Shown: positions 6,954-14,862, numbered from the stretch's first letter. The stretch is DNA of 15,542 bases from UBA1723 sp045642085 (GCA_045642085.1 JAZUIF010000069.1:1-15542); one strand, 5' to 3'. Numbers and translations are program-made. The notes: generated from the letters alone by a model not told the origin.

Positions 6954-7442
6954 ATGAAAAATAAAAATTTATCATTGACTTCAAAGGAGAAAGTGGTAGG
7001 GTTGTTGTATGTTGTGTCTTTATTCTTGCTGACAACAGGAATATGCACATACATTCTATTTGTATATGATTCTGATTATCAGTTTGCAAACGGAAAGAAA
7101 GAAGCGTTGGCAAAGTTGGAGAGAGTGAGTGTGTTTCAGTCGGCTCAATCCGACTATTTCGACAAAATCACTGCTATCGACAATGGAGTGAACAGAATAA
7201 ATCCGGAAGTTAATGCGTCATATGAGAAAAGAGAACTCAACTATGTTATCGGAGAAGTCAAGAAGATCAGTAGTGATAATAAATATGATTCGCGATTCCG
7301 AATCTTTGAGCAGATTGCCACATTCTATGAGATGAAGTTGTTTGATAGAGAGCGACTTTCAGCATCTAAGAGAAATATTGAGAAGTTTAAGATGGAGTTG
7401 GATAATTGCCGAAGTGGAGTTGAAACATTAAAAAATAATTGA
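6954..7442 (+). CDS. tssO: TssO, single-pass T6SS membrane-complex subunit
   Basis: A 162-residue protein with a short positively charged N-terminus, one hydrophobic helix at about residues 14-38, and a charged, helical, coiled-coil-prone periplasmic portion with a cysteine near residue 153. It lies directly ahead of the PKD protein tssP (1 base between stop and start), which fits the Q-O-P-R order of the Bacteroidota membrane complex. It likely spans the inner membrane and contacts TssP in the periplasm. The accessory element ends 24 bases before its start, so its original upstream context and ribosome-binding region may have been altered. Weak resemblance to the protein at 5504-6001 suggests old paralogy. 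Confidence 0.68.
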   Translation: MKNKNLSLTSKEKVVGLLYVVSLFLLTTGICTYILFVYDSDYQFANGKKEALAKLERVSVFQSAQSDYFDKITAIDNGVNRINPEVNASYEKRELNYVIGEVKKISSDNKYDSRFRIFEQIATFYEMKLFDRERLSASKRNIEKFKMELDNCRSGVETLKNN

Positions 7443-7443
7443 A

Positions 7444-8328
7444 ATGGGAAAAGTGTTTTCAAAAGGACAGTTGATAGTGTTTGGAATGATGCTGTATATG
7501 ATAGTAGCATCGATGATTATAAAATCATGTAGTAGGGAGACGACTATCCGTGCTGCAGTATCGCCTTTGGATGTGGAGATCGGTTCCCCTGTACGATTCT
7601 CTGACAGTACGCTGAATGCTCAAAATGTGATATGGGAGTTTGGCAACGGAGACATCTCACGTGATAAATCAGGTCTTTATACATTCAGACAAGTTGGTCA
7701 TTATCAGATAAGATTGACAGTCGATAAAGATAAAAGCCAATGTTTTATGGTGAATGTCAAAGAGAAGAAGTCAGTCAAGGATAATAGAATGATACGAATC
7801 AAGGCACCGTCGACTGTGGTGCAGAATGAGCAAGTTGTATTCATGGCTGTTGGAGATTCAGACAATTGGCGATGGGAGTTTGGGGAAACGGGACAAGTAG
7901 ATTCGCAGGACCAGAATCCAATACATGTCTATTCAAAAGTAGGAGTGTATGAAGTGAAGCTTATGGCAGGGAATATGATGTATCCTATAGTTCATACTAT
8001 AGAGGTGATGCCCGAGTTTGCTATAGACGAAAGTACAGATATTGATTCACAAGCGTCAGATGAATTCAAAGATAGATTGCAGCAGATTATAGATGAGAAG
8101 AACGTGTTCAATACAAATTATAATTATCTGTTAAGGAATTATTTATGTGGAAATGCTGATGTGTTGGTGTTGATCAATGGCACAAACGAGAATGATTTCT
8201 ATTCATATTGCAACGGTTTGAGAATCATGGGAAAACAACAGTCGACAGTCATTTTAGATGTTAATCCAGAACGAGATGTGAATGGCAGAATCAAAAGATT
8301 GTTGGTGAATCAGGTGGCGAAGAATTGA
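7444..8328 (+). CDS. tssP: TssP, PKD-domain T6SS membrane-complex subunit
   Basis: A 294-residue protein with an N-terminal membrane anchor at about residues 9-27 (LIVFGMMLYMIVASMIIKSC) and two PKD-like Ig folds. The first spans roughly 35-105 (WEFGNGD at 64-70, then YTFRQVGHYQIRLTV). The second spans roughly 116-188 (WEFGETG at 144-150, then HVYSKVGVYEVKL). A separate C-terminal domain covers about 200-294. PKD folds mediate protein contacts in the envelope, fitting TssP, a periplasmic arm of the TssNQOPR complex. The cysteine at 29 follows the hydrophobic stretch, but IIKSC lacks the small residue and order of a good lipobox, so I favour a transmembrane anchor. It is tightly linked to tssO. 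An accessory gene begins 12 bases after its stop. Confidence 0.8.
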   Translation: MGKVFSKGQLIVFGMMLYMIVASMIIKSCSRETTIRAAVSPLDVEIGSPVRFSDSTLNAQNVIWEFGNGDISRDKSGLYTFRQVGHYQIRLTVDKDKSQCFMVNVKEKKSVKDNRMIRIKAPSTVVQNEQVVFMAVGDSDNWRWEFGETGQVDSQDQNPIHVYSKVGVYEVKLMAGNMMYPIVHTIEVMPEFAIDESTDIDSQASDEFKDRLQQIIDEKNVFNTNYNYLLRNYLCGNADVLVLINGTNENDFYSYCNGLRIMGKQQSTVILDVNPERDVNGRIKRLLVNQVAKN

Positions 8329-8340
8329 AAATGATTCTAT

Positions 8341-9753
8341 ATGAATGCAGAAGAACTAAAAGACATTGTTAGGTGTGGAGAAACAACTACAGTGCAATTT
8401 AAGCAGACTTTCACCGGACAGAAGGAGATCGCTAAAGAAATGATAGCATTTGCTAATACACGTGGAGGACAGATTTTCTTTGGTATTAAGGATAAAACCG
8501 GTGAATTGGTAGGATTGTCGTATGATGAAATACAAGTTGTTAGTCGTGAACTTGGAAATGCAGCTAATGAACAAGTTCGTCCGACAATTTTCATAGAAAC
8601 AGAAGTGGTTCTTGCTGATAGTTTGCATTTTTTAGTTTGCTCAGTTGCTCAAGGTAAAAACAAACCATACAAAAATATAAATGGAGAAATATGGGTAAAA
8701 CAAGGAGCAGATAAACGTCGAATTATGGAAAATGCTGAAATCCTTGCATTATTTCAAGATTCAGGAACTTATCAAGTTGATGCATCTGGAGTTGCAGGAG
8801 CCACATTGGAAGATATAGATTCAAACGCTTTAAACGATTATCTACAAAAGGTTTACACTACCGATATAAATGTTCTTGGAGATAGTGCGGAACAGATGCT
8901 AAAAAATATTCATGTGTTAACCATTAGTGGAACACCTACTCTTGCTGGTTATTTGTTTTTCGGGGTACATCCTGAATTTAATTGTCCTACATGTATGGTG
9001 AAAGCGGTTTCTTTTTTTGGTAACGATCTTGGAGGTTCACAATATAGAGATACCAAGGAGATTGTAGGGAATATGCCGCAAGTGTATGAAAAAAGTATGG
9101 CATTTTTAAAGATAAATTTACACAATATACAAGAGAAAGGCTCTTCTTTTAATACTCTTGGTAAATTAGAAATTGCAGATGAAGTATTAGAAGAGATTCT
9201 TCAGAATGCACTTGTGCATAGAGATTTGCTTCGTTCTGCTCCAATTCGAATTTTCATTTTCGACAATAGGGTGGAGGTTATTAGTCCGGGAGCTCTTGCA
9301 GGAGGATTGACTGAGTTTGATATACGAAATGGAAAGACCTTCCAGCGAAATCCTTTCATGGCTCGTTTTGCAACCAATGCTCTACGATATAGAGGTATAG
9401 GATCTGGAATTGTTCGTGTTTTGTCAAAGGATCCTTCTATTATTATTTCTAATGATGACGATGGAAAAGAGTTCAAGGTTGTGATAAATAGATGTCTTAT
9501 CACTACCCAGAAAACTACCCAGAAAACTACCCAGAAAACTACCCAGAAAACTACCCAGAAAATGTCTGAACTTCAGACTTCCATTGTAGCGTTGCTAAAG
9601 TCTGAAAGCACTATGAGTAGGAGTGAATTAGCAAATAGAATTGGCAATATAACAGAAGATGGAATAAAATATCATCTACAAAAATTGCAAAAAATGGGGG
9701 TTATACGTAGAGAAGGGCCAGACAAAGGAGGACGCTGGATTGTCGTGATTTGA
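8341..9753 (+). CDS. AlbA_2 / divergent-AAA ATP-binding protein with winged-helix C-terminus
   Basis: A 470-residue cytoplasmic protein with three regions. An AlbA_2 (Schlafen/divergent AAA_4) domain spans about 8-130 (ETTTVQFKQTF, then EIAKEMIAFANTRGGQIFFGI). A GHKL-like HATPase_c_4 region spans about 275-385 (EEILQNALVHRD with N289, then VEVISPGAL and RNPFMARF...RGIGSGI). A winged-helix domain spans about 409-470 (SRSELANRIG...GIKYHLQKLQKMGVIRREG). A linker of five exact TTQK repeats (388-407) joins the last two. The family is usually annotated as putative transcriptional regulator or ATP-dependent helicase, with no proven role. It sits between tssP and tssR, where the core system has no such gene, and its codon choice resembles the GxxExxY gene rather than the tss genes. 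It begins 12 bases after tssP with no promoter seen, so it is probably co-transcribed. Confidence 0.87.
   Translation: MNAEELKDIVRCGETTTVQFKQTFTGQKEIAKEMIAFANTRGGQIFFGIKDKTGELVGLSYDEIQVVSRELGNAANEQVRPTIFIETEVVLADSLHFLVCSVAQGKNKPYKNINGEIWVKQGADKRRIMENAEILALFQDSGTYQVDASGVAGATLEDIDSNALNDYLQKVYTTDINVLGDSAEQMLKNIHVLTISGTPTLAGYLFFGVHPEFNCPTCMVKAVSFFGNDLGGSQYRDTKEIVGNMPQVYEKSMAFLKINLHNIQEKGSSFNTLGKLEIADEVLEEILQNALVHRDLLRSAPIRIFIFDNRVEVISPGALAGGLTEFDIRNGKTFQRNPFMARFATNALRYRGIGSGIVRVLSKDPSIIISNDDDGKEFKVVINRCLITTQKTTQKTTQKTTQKTTQKMSELQTSIVALLKSESTMSRSELANRIGNITEDGIKYHLQKLQKMGVIRREGPDKGGRWIVVI
9502..9561 (+). repeat. Five exact 12-bp tandem repeats (TTQK x5)
   Basis: ACTACCCAGAAA is repeated five times without a mismatch, in frame, encoding TTQK five times between the ATP-binding region and the winged helix. 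Because the unit is a multiple of three, slippage would change linker length without breaking the frame. Perfect identity at the DNA level indicates recent expansion or ongoing slippage. Confidence 0.95.
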
Positions 9754-9773
9754 AATATTAATCAAAATATTTT
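9753..9773 (+). terminator. Weak AT-only hairpin after the AlbA_2 gene
   Basis: AAATATT (9753-9759) and AATATTT (9766-9772) form a 7-bp A/T-only stem with a 6-base loop directly at the stop codon. A clear T-run is lacking, so termination would be inefficient if real. Its place just before promoter P2 fits a boundary between transcription units. Confidence 0.3.
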
Positions 9774-9785
9774 CACTCAAAAGTA

Positions 9786-9815
9786 TTGCGATTTCATTTG
9801 AATTGTTTACTTTTG
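9786..9815 (+). promoter_or_regulatory. Bacteroidota-type promoter P2 upstream of tssR
   Basis: TTG at 9786-9788, exactly 19 bases, then TACTTTTG at 9808-9815: a perfect TTG-N19-TAnnTTTG. It starts a leader of about 185 bases before tssR. Flanking bases match P1 beyond the consensus: GTATTGC at the -33 side, TTGTTTACTTTTGCA around the -7 box, and the 13-base leader element just downstream. Confidence 0.8.
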
Positions 9816-9827
9816 CAGACGTATTTG

Positions 9828-9840
9828 TTGTTAGTCAAAA
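9828..9840 (+). promoter_or_regulatory. Early-leader element TTGTTAGTCAAAA, copy 2
   Basis: Identical to 202-214 after P1. The distance from the last base of the -7 box is 13 bases here and 10 at P1. Sharing it between the two T6SS promoters hints at a common regulator or post-transcriptional control. No known binding site was recognised. Confidence 0.4.
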
Positions 9841-9948
9841 GAAGGGATAAGTACTGTATTGAATTAGGAAAATGGATTTCTGAAATTCTTCAGAGTAATG
9901 TAACGGTAAATCTCAAACATATAACTTTCGCAAGTATATAAGCAGGGG

Positions 9949-10002
9949 ATGCATTTGTGTTTCTTTATTGATTATTTAGAAATTAGTAACAAATTAATAT
10001 AA
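9949..10002 (+). CDS. Possible 17-codon leader peptide ahead of tssR
   Basis: ATG at 9949 opens a 17-residue frame (MHLCFFIDYLEISNKLI) that stops at 10000-10002, 3 bases before the tssR ATG. AGGGG lies immediately before the ATG, too close for an ideal ribosome-binding site. Termination so near the tssR start would allow translational coupling. A short frame of this size can occur by chance in AT-rich leaders. Confidence 0.2.
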   Translation: MHLCFFIDYLEISNKLI

Positions 10003-10005
10003 ATA

Positions 10006-12453
10006 ATGATATTGTTTAATCGTTTCTTTATTGTGACATGCTGTACTATGTCGCTTCTTACCGGTTGTAAACCAATCAATTCGTCGACGAAGATAATGAA
10101 GACGCCGGATGAGTTTACCCGTAATTATTGTTGTGGTGAGGTGGCTGTACCGAAGTCGGCAGAGAGGGGAATTCCGTGGATTGTCTATTCCGACAGAGAT
10201 CAGAATCCCACGTATTTTATTCCTGGTGGAAAGGTGAAGCAGAAGGAAGTCGGGTATTTTGATGCTTTAGCTGTGATTGGTGAGGATGGTGATTATGTTG
10301 AGGTGGCGAAATACGAAAAGGGTGTGTTTGAAGGTCGACGTGTCAAGGATCCTGCAAAAGCAGAGTATCTTGGTTGGATGCCAAAATCTAATTTGATTCT
10401 ATCATCCAAAGCAATGACAGATGTCGCTACTGGATTGGTAATGAAGATGATAACCACTATCAATGATACATTGCCGTTGTCTCACACTGATAAATTCTTC
10501 ACTGATGGCGAGGTGACTCTGTATGGTGAACCTGAATTATTGACTCCGATTGGCACGATTCCGTTTCAAAAACCGATATTTCTTTCAAAACGTAGTGCTG
10601 ATAGAGACAAATGTTTGGTGATAGGTGTGGAGGATTTCACTCCGGAGAAGGCATCAAGCGTTAAGTCGGGATGGATATCGTCGTCGATGCTCCGACCTTT
10701 GGGAGAGATGCTTTATTGCGATTTCTCGGAGATGCCAATCAAACGTTTCACTCTGTCGAATCCCAAATCTGGTGTGTCGTATTCTATTTCCACGTCTTCC
10801 ACAAGACGATATCTTTATTCATATAAACTCCCTGATTTTGTGGGCGTTAATCCTATTTATAGATTGGAGGAATTTGATGATAATACAGCCATCGTAAGAA
10901 GTGCGGCTCCAGTGTCAATTATCAATGATGAGAATAATTTGGTTTATAGCCTTGCCGGCACACCGATCTCGAAATCAATGTATGATGGTTTGACTGGAAG
11001 TTTGAAGCATATCAATATTATTGTGGCTTTTTCGGGGCAAAGGGAAGTCGACGCGAAATTCAAGCAATACGCAGGTTATCTTCAGCAGCTTGACGGAATG
11101 ATTAAGAAACATAGTCAGGATTTCCAATTCAGATTGGGATATTGTGTTGGTTTTGATGCAGATAACTCCGGTTTGTCGAAATGTCAACCAAGTGGAAATA
11201 TTTCCAAAGTATTATCGGATTTGCAGAAATATGCCGACGACACTACACGAAAAGTAAGATTTACAAACGATGCTTGGTTTGCATTGCGTGAATCCATCTC
11301 ACTGCTGTCTCAATATAAGGATGAGCAGAATGTCATCATTGTGATTGGAGAGAATGGAAGTCAGAAGGAGATGATCGACGACGCGTTGGTGAATAGTCTT
11401 GTGAATGCAAACTGCAGAATTATCGGTTGTCAACTATTTTCCAACAGTGGCAATTCATTCAACAATTTTGTGTTGCAGGTGGAGGATATGATCACTCGTT
11501 CTGCCGATAGATTGGCCAAAATAAAGAAAAAACAGTTGGTCCATTCCGAACAGATATGTTCCAACAATCACTATAAAGAATTTTCGGAGAATGTCTACGG
11601 ACTTGATTATCCGAAAAATAGTATGCATCAAGGGTGGGTGATTTTCCCACGAAAGAAAGAGGCTCTTTCTCCGGATTTGTTGTTGTCGGTCGCTGATTCC
11701 ACAATCAGTATGATTGAATATGAAACGAAAGATATCCTCGACCATATCAGTGAGACATTCAAGAATTCAGGAGTCGGACGTACGTTGATTAATCAAAATT
11801 GGTTGAGATTAAATGGAATCCTAACTGCTTACAATGGCATCTCCAATGAGTTTCAAACGTTGGCATCGAAGACTCCCGTCTCCAACTATCCAGCAAATCT
11901 AAGAGTGGAGGCAAAGGATCTAAAGAAAGGAAAATACATGCTATTTGTGACAGATTCGGAGTTGAATAGAATCCGTCAGTATTTGAATGAATTGTTGAAG
12001 GTCAGAGTTGATTCACGAAATATCGCGTCGTCGCAGAAAAAGCAGAGAATGCGATCGTGTCCGGACATGATGAATGAGAGCAGTATCGTTGTCGCTAAAG
12101 AGCAACGTGAATATCAGAATACGTCAAAAGCAAGAAAATCAATGTATAAGACATATTTGAGATGGGCAAAAGATGAGAAAGTTTATCCAAGAAAAGAGAA
12201 GGAGATGAAGAAGTTGACTCTTTCAAAGAATCAGCAGGAAGCATTTACGGTTGTGTCGTTCAACTCATTCATGTCCACTACCAAACTTTCTGATTTGAAA
12301 CGTCGACGAGCAGTTGACGATGCTCAATTAGATAAATTCCAGGAGTATTTGCTGAAAAAGCAGAGAGCGTTGGAAGATGCGATTAGCAACGAGAATAAGT
12401 ATGAGTTTAATGGGCAGACATATTATGCCATAGATGCGGACTTGTTGCCGTAA
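10006..12453 (+). CDS. tssR: TssR, large T6SS membrane-complex lipoprotein
   Basis: An 815-residue protein with a lipoprotein signal peptide: hydrophobic residues 7-19, then lipobox L18-T19-G20-C21. This predicts lipid attachment at C21 and an outer-membrane or periplasmic location. Two SH3b-like beta regions follow, at about 50-130 (ending GWMPKSNLIL) and 165-230 (ending GWISSSML). A von Willebrand A-like alpha/beta region spans about 330-490 (INIIVAFSGQ...LRESISLLSQ...QNVIIVIGENG). A long helical C-terminal half is rich in lysine. Size, order and domains fit TssR of the TssNQOPR complex; SH3b-like folds would suit peptidoglycan or protein binding. It has its own promoter (P2) and long leader. 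It is probably co-transcribed with clpV, though a strong hairpin lies between them. Confidence 0.85.
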   Translation: MILFNRFFIVTCCTMSLLTGCKPINSSTKIMKTPDEFTRNYCCGEVAVPKSAERGIPWIVYSDRDQNPTYFIPGGKVKQKEVGYFDALAVIGEDGDYVEVAKYEKGVFEGRRVKDPAKAEYLGWMPKSNLILSSKAMTDVATGLVMKMITTINDTLPLSHTDKFFTDGEVTLYGEPELLTPIGTIPFQKPIFLSKRSADRDKCLVIGVEDFTPEKASSVKSGWISSSMLRPLGEMLYCDFSEMPIKRFTLSNPKSGVSYSISTSSTRRYLYSYKLPDFVGVNPIYRLEEFDDNTAIVRSAAPVSIINDENNLVYSLAGTPISKSMYDGLTGSLKHINIIVAFSGQREVDAKFKQYAGYLQQLDGMIKKHSQDFQFRLGYCVGFDADNSGLSKCQPSGNISKVLSDLQKYADDTTRKVRFTNDAWFALRESISLLSQYKDEQNVIIVIGENGSQKEMIDDALVNSLVNANCRIIGCQLFSNSGNSFNNFVLQVEDMITRSADRLAKIKKKQLVHSEQICSNNHYKEFSENVYGLDYPKNSMHQGWVIFPRKKEALSPDLLLSVADSTISMIEYETKDILDHISETFKNSGVGRTLINQNWLRLNGILTAYNGISNEFQTLASKTPVSNYPANLRVEAKDLKKGKYMLFVTDSELNRIRQYLNELLKVRVDSRNIASSQKKQRMRSCPDMMNESSIVVAKEQREYQNTSKARKSMYKTYLRWAKDEKVYPRKEKEMKKLTLSKNQQEAFTVVSFNSFMSTTKLSDLKRRRAVDDAQLDKFQEYLLKKQRALEDAISNENKYEFNGQTYYAIDADLLP

Positions 12454-12471
12454 ATTTTGATTATATGGTAA

Positions 12472-12491
12472 AGACGGGGCATACCCCGTCT
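12472..12491. repeat. GC-rich perfect hairpin between tssR and clpV
   Basis: AGACGGGG and CCCCGTCT form a perfect 8-bp stem around CATA, followed by CTACA. It is far more GC-rich than its surroundings and lacks a T-run. It resembles the dispersed palindromes of the form TAGAGACG...CGTCTCTA that I recall from many bacterial genomes. It may act as a processing or mRNA-stability structure separating tssR from clpV, or be only a repeat insertion. Confidence 0.6.
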
Positions 12492-12527
12492 CTACAAATG
12501 GATTATGTATTACAAAAAAATTAAAAT

Positions 12528-14777
12528 ATGGAGTTTTTAAATTTAGACAGAGACATGCATTCTGCAGTACGAATTGCTAAATCTTTAGCACAGGAGTATG
12601 GTAATGCCAAATATTCACCGGCTCATTTGCTTAAGGCAATGCTGCAAAAAGAGGTAGGATTGACTAATTTTGTTTCAGGGATTTGTAAAGATTTGGACTA
12701 TCTTGAAGAGTGGGCTGAAATCAGAATGGAGGAGTGTGAAAAGTCCGCTGTGATAACTGATATTGAGCCAGATACTAAAATCAATGCAGTGTTTGAAAAG
12801 GCTGATGACATTCGCTTGAAAATTGGTTTGTTAGAGATTAATCCTATTTGCACATTGTGTGCGTTGGCATGTCCAGAGGTCGGATTTACTGTGGATCAGT
12901 TGAAGTCATTTCCCATAAAAGAGAAGGATATCTTGGAGAGTTATGTTCCGTTTGGGTTTGAAGAAGATGATGATATGGATGATTTTGATTCTCCATTCTA
13001 TGGTAGTGATGATGACCTGTTTTGTCAAAAATCTAATTTGGAAAAGTATTGCGTCTGCAAAACGCAAGAGGCGAAAGATGGCAAATTACATTCGGTTGTT
13101 TGCAGAGACGAGGAGATTCGTCAGATGATGGAGATTCTTGGTCGACGCAGCAAACCGAATGTGATGGTGACAGGAGATTCAGGAGTAGGTAAGACAGCAC
13201 TGGTGGAAGGTTTGGCGTTCAATATAGTGAATGGCAAAGTACCGTCGTTCCTGGAGAATATGGAGATTTGGGAGTTGGATTGTGGCTCTTTGATTGCCGG
13301 AGCAACGTACAAGGGCGAGATTGAAGAACGATTGAAGAGACTTATCAATGATCTTCGTAAGAAAGACAGAGTGATTCTTTTCATTGATGATATACATGTC
13401 TTGTTCGACTCTAAGCAAGGAAATAGTGGTGCCGTGAATATCCTCAAACCAGAATTGTCAAAAGGAGGTCTTACTGTGATCGGAGCGACGACGGTGGATG
13501 AATTTAGAAAGACGGTGGAGCCAGACCATGCTTTTAATCGTTGTTTTGAGGTGCTAAACCTTTCTGAACCATCTGAAGATGACGCTGTAGCGATGTTACG
13601 TTTTGTAAAAGAACATTACGAAGAATACCATAAGTTGACGGTATGCGATGAGGCTCTTGCTGATTGTGTGCGATTGGCAAAACGTTATGTCAAGGATCGA
13701 CGTTTGCCTGACTCCGCTATTGATTTGCTCGACCGTACCATGGCAGTGGTGAAGATGAAGAATGAGACGTTGGAGGAAAAGGTAGAGATGATAACAACGG
13801 AGGATATCGCTTCCGTCGTCGCCTCAAAGACAGGAATTCCGATTGGAAAGATTCAAGAAGGAGAGAAAGAACGACTGCTTAATATGGAGACAATTCTGCG
13901 TCAACGCGTCGTTGGCCAGGATAAGGCATTGAAGTTGTTGACTGACGCCATTTTAGAGTCACGAAGCGGAATGAACAAAGTCGGGCAGCCAATAGGATCA
14001 TTCTTCTTCCTTGGACCGACAGGTACAGGTAAGACGGAGTTGACGAAGGCGTTGGCAGAGGCATTGTTCAACGATGAGAAAGCCATGATTAGATTTGATA
14101 TGTCGGAGTTTAAGGAAGAGCATTCCGTCGCCTTGCTTTATGGAGCACCTCCGGGATATGTAGGATATGAAGAGGGTGGTATGTTGGTTAATAAGATTCG
14201 TCAGCAGCCATATTCAGTAGTATTGTTCGATGAGATTGAGAAAGCCCATCCGTCTGTGTTCGACCTGTTCTTGCAGATTTTGGATGAAGGAAAGTTGCAC
14301 GATCGACTTGGAAAAGAGGGCGACTTCTCAAATGCCATCATCATCTTCACATCAAATGTCGGAAGTGAGTGGATTTCAAATGAGTTGAGTGAAGGACGTG
14401 TGCCGACGACGTTGCAGATGATGGAGGTCATGGGCAAACATTTTCGTCCTGAGTTCCTTGCTCGTCTGTCAGAGATTGTTCCATTCTCACCAATTGGAGA
14501 GTCGATCTTGATGCAGATTTTCGAAATCCAGTTCCAGGGATTCCGCAAGTTGTTGACAGCCCAGAATATGGACATCGAGATGACAGAAGCAGCGAAGAAA
14601 GAGTTGGCATTCAAGGGATTCACACCGAAGTATGGAGCAAGACAGGTGTCGGGAGTCGTAAGAAATTACCTACGCCGACCAATCTCCAAAATGATTATAT
14701 CTGGGAAACTTAAGAGTGGAGATATACTATGTGGAGATCTTGATGAAGAAAAGAATTTGAAGTGGAAGGTAAAATAG
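12528..14777 (+). CDS. tssH: TssH/ClpV, T6SS sheath-recycling AAA+ ATPase
   Basis: A 749-residue Clp-type double AAA+ ATPase that would unfold and recycle contracted TssB-TssC sheaths. Clp N-domain repeats cover about 1-135, followed by an acidic linker at 145-163. D1 has Walker A GDSGVGKT (216-223), Walker B ILFIDDIH (283-290) and a single arginine-finger arginine (R338). D2 has Walker A GPTGTGKT (496-503), the GAPPGYVGYEEGG loop (539-551), and Walker B VVLFDEIEKAH (564-574). The coiled-coil middle domain of ClpB and classical ClpV (around 120 residues) is absent: D1 runs into D2 through about 10 residues near 410-420. The D1 Walker B glutamate is aspartate (D288). It closes the operon and is followed by a strong terminator. 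T6SS context favours ClpV over a general ClpB or ClpC. Confidence 0.9.
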   Translation: MEFLNLDRDMHSAVRIAKSLAQEYGNAKYSPAHLLKAMLQKEVGLTNFVSGICKDLDYLEEWAEIRMEECEKSAVITDIEPDTKINAVFEKADDIRLKIGLLEINPICTLCALACPEVGFTVDQLKSFPIKEKDILESYVPFGFEEDDDMDDFDSPFYGSDDDLFCQKSNLEKYCVCKTQEAKDGKLHSVVCRDEEIRQMMEILGRRSKPNVMVTGDSGVGKTALVEGLAFNIVNGKVPSFLENMEIWELDCGSLIAGATYKGEIEERLKRLINDLRKKDRVILFIDDIHVLFDSKQGNSGAVNILKPELSKGGLTVIGATTVDEFRKTVEPDHAFNRCFEVLNLSEPSEDDAVAMLRFVKEHYEEYHKLTVCDEALADCVRLAKRYVKDRRLPDSAIDLLDRTMAVVKMKNETLEEKVEMITTEDIASVVASKTGIPIGKIQEGEKERLLNMETILRQRVVGQDKALKLLTDAILESRSGMNKVGQPIGSFFFLGPTGTGKTELTKALAEALFNDEKAMIRFDMSEFKEEHSVALLYGAPPGYVGYEEGGMLVNKIRQQPYSVVLFDEIEKAHPSVFDLFLQILDEGKLHDRLGKEGDFSNAIIIFTSNVGSEWISNELSEGRVPTTLQMMEVMGKHFRPEFLARLSEIVPFSPIGESILMQIFEIQFQGFRKLLTAQNMDIEMTEAAKKELAFKGFTPKYGARQVSGVVRNYLRRPISKMIISGKLKSGDILCGDLDEEKNLKWKVK

Positions 14778-14794
14778 AATTCTTAATAAATAAT

Positions 14795-14826
14795 AAATCC
14801 GCGTCTTTTCGACGTGGATTTTTTTT
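14795..14826 (+). terminator. Strong intrinsic terminator after tssH/clpV
   Basis: AAATCCGCGTC (14795-14805) pairs with GACGTGGATTT (14811-14821) with one G-T pair and a TTTTC loop, followed by T residues to 14826. It lies 17 bases after the clpV stop. This is the clearest terminator in the window and marks the end of the T6SS transcription unit. Confidence 0.88.
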
Positions 14827-14854
14827 GACAAAACACTGATTGACATTACTTTTG
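14825..14854 (+). promoter_or_regulatory. Bacteroidota-type promoter P3
   Basis: TTG at 14825-14827, 19 bases, then TACTTTTG at 14847-14854: a third perfect match to TTG-N19-TAnnTTTG. The -33 element overlaps the end of the clpV terminator T-run. It lacks the TTGTTAGTCAAAA leader element shared by P1 and P2. It should drive the small membrane protein at 15023 through a leader of about 160 bases. Confidence 0.75.
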
Positions 14855-14862
14855 TGTAATTG

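Noticed and set aside
9502..9561. Tandem repeats as a CRISPR array
   Set aside because: Units are 12 bp with no spacers and encode an in-frame linker.
10625..10897. A 90-residue + strand frame inside tssR
   Set aside because: It is an out-of-frame, arginine-rich translation of tssR with no independent support.
14201..14623. Minus-strand 140-residue frame within clpV
   Set aside because: It is entirely antisense to the conserved D2 ATPase domain; codon structure is explained by the + strand gene.
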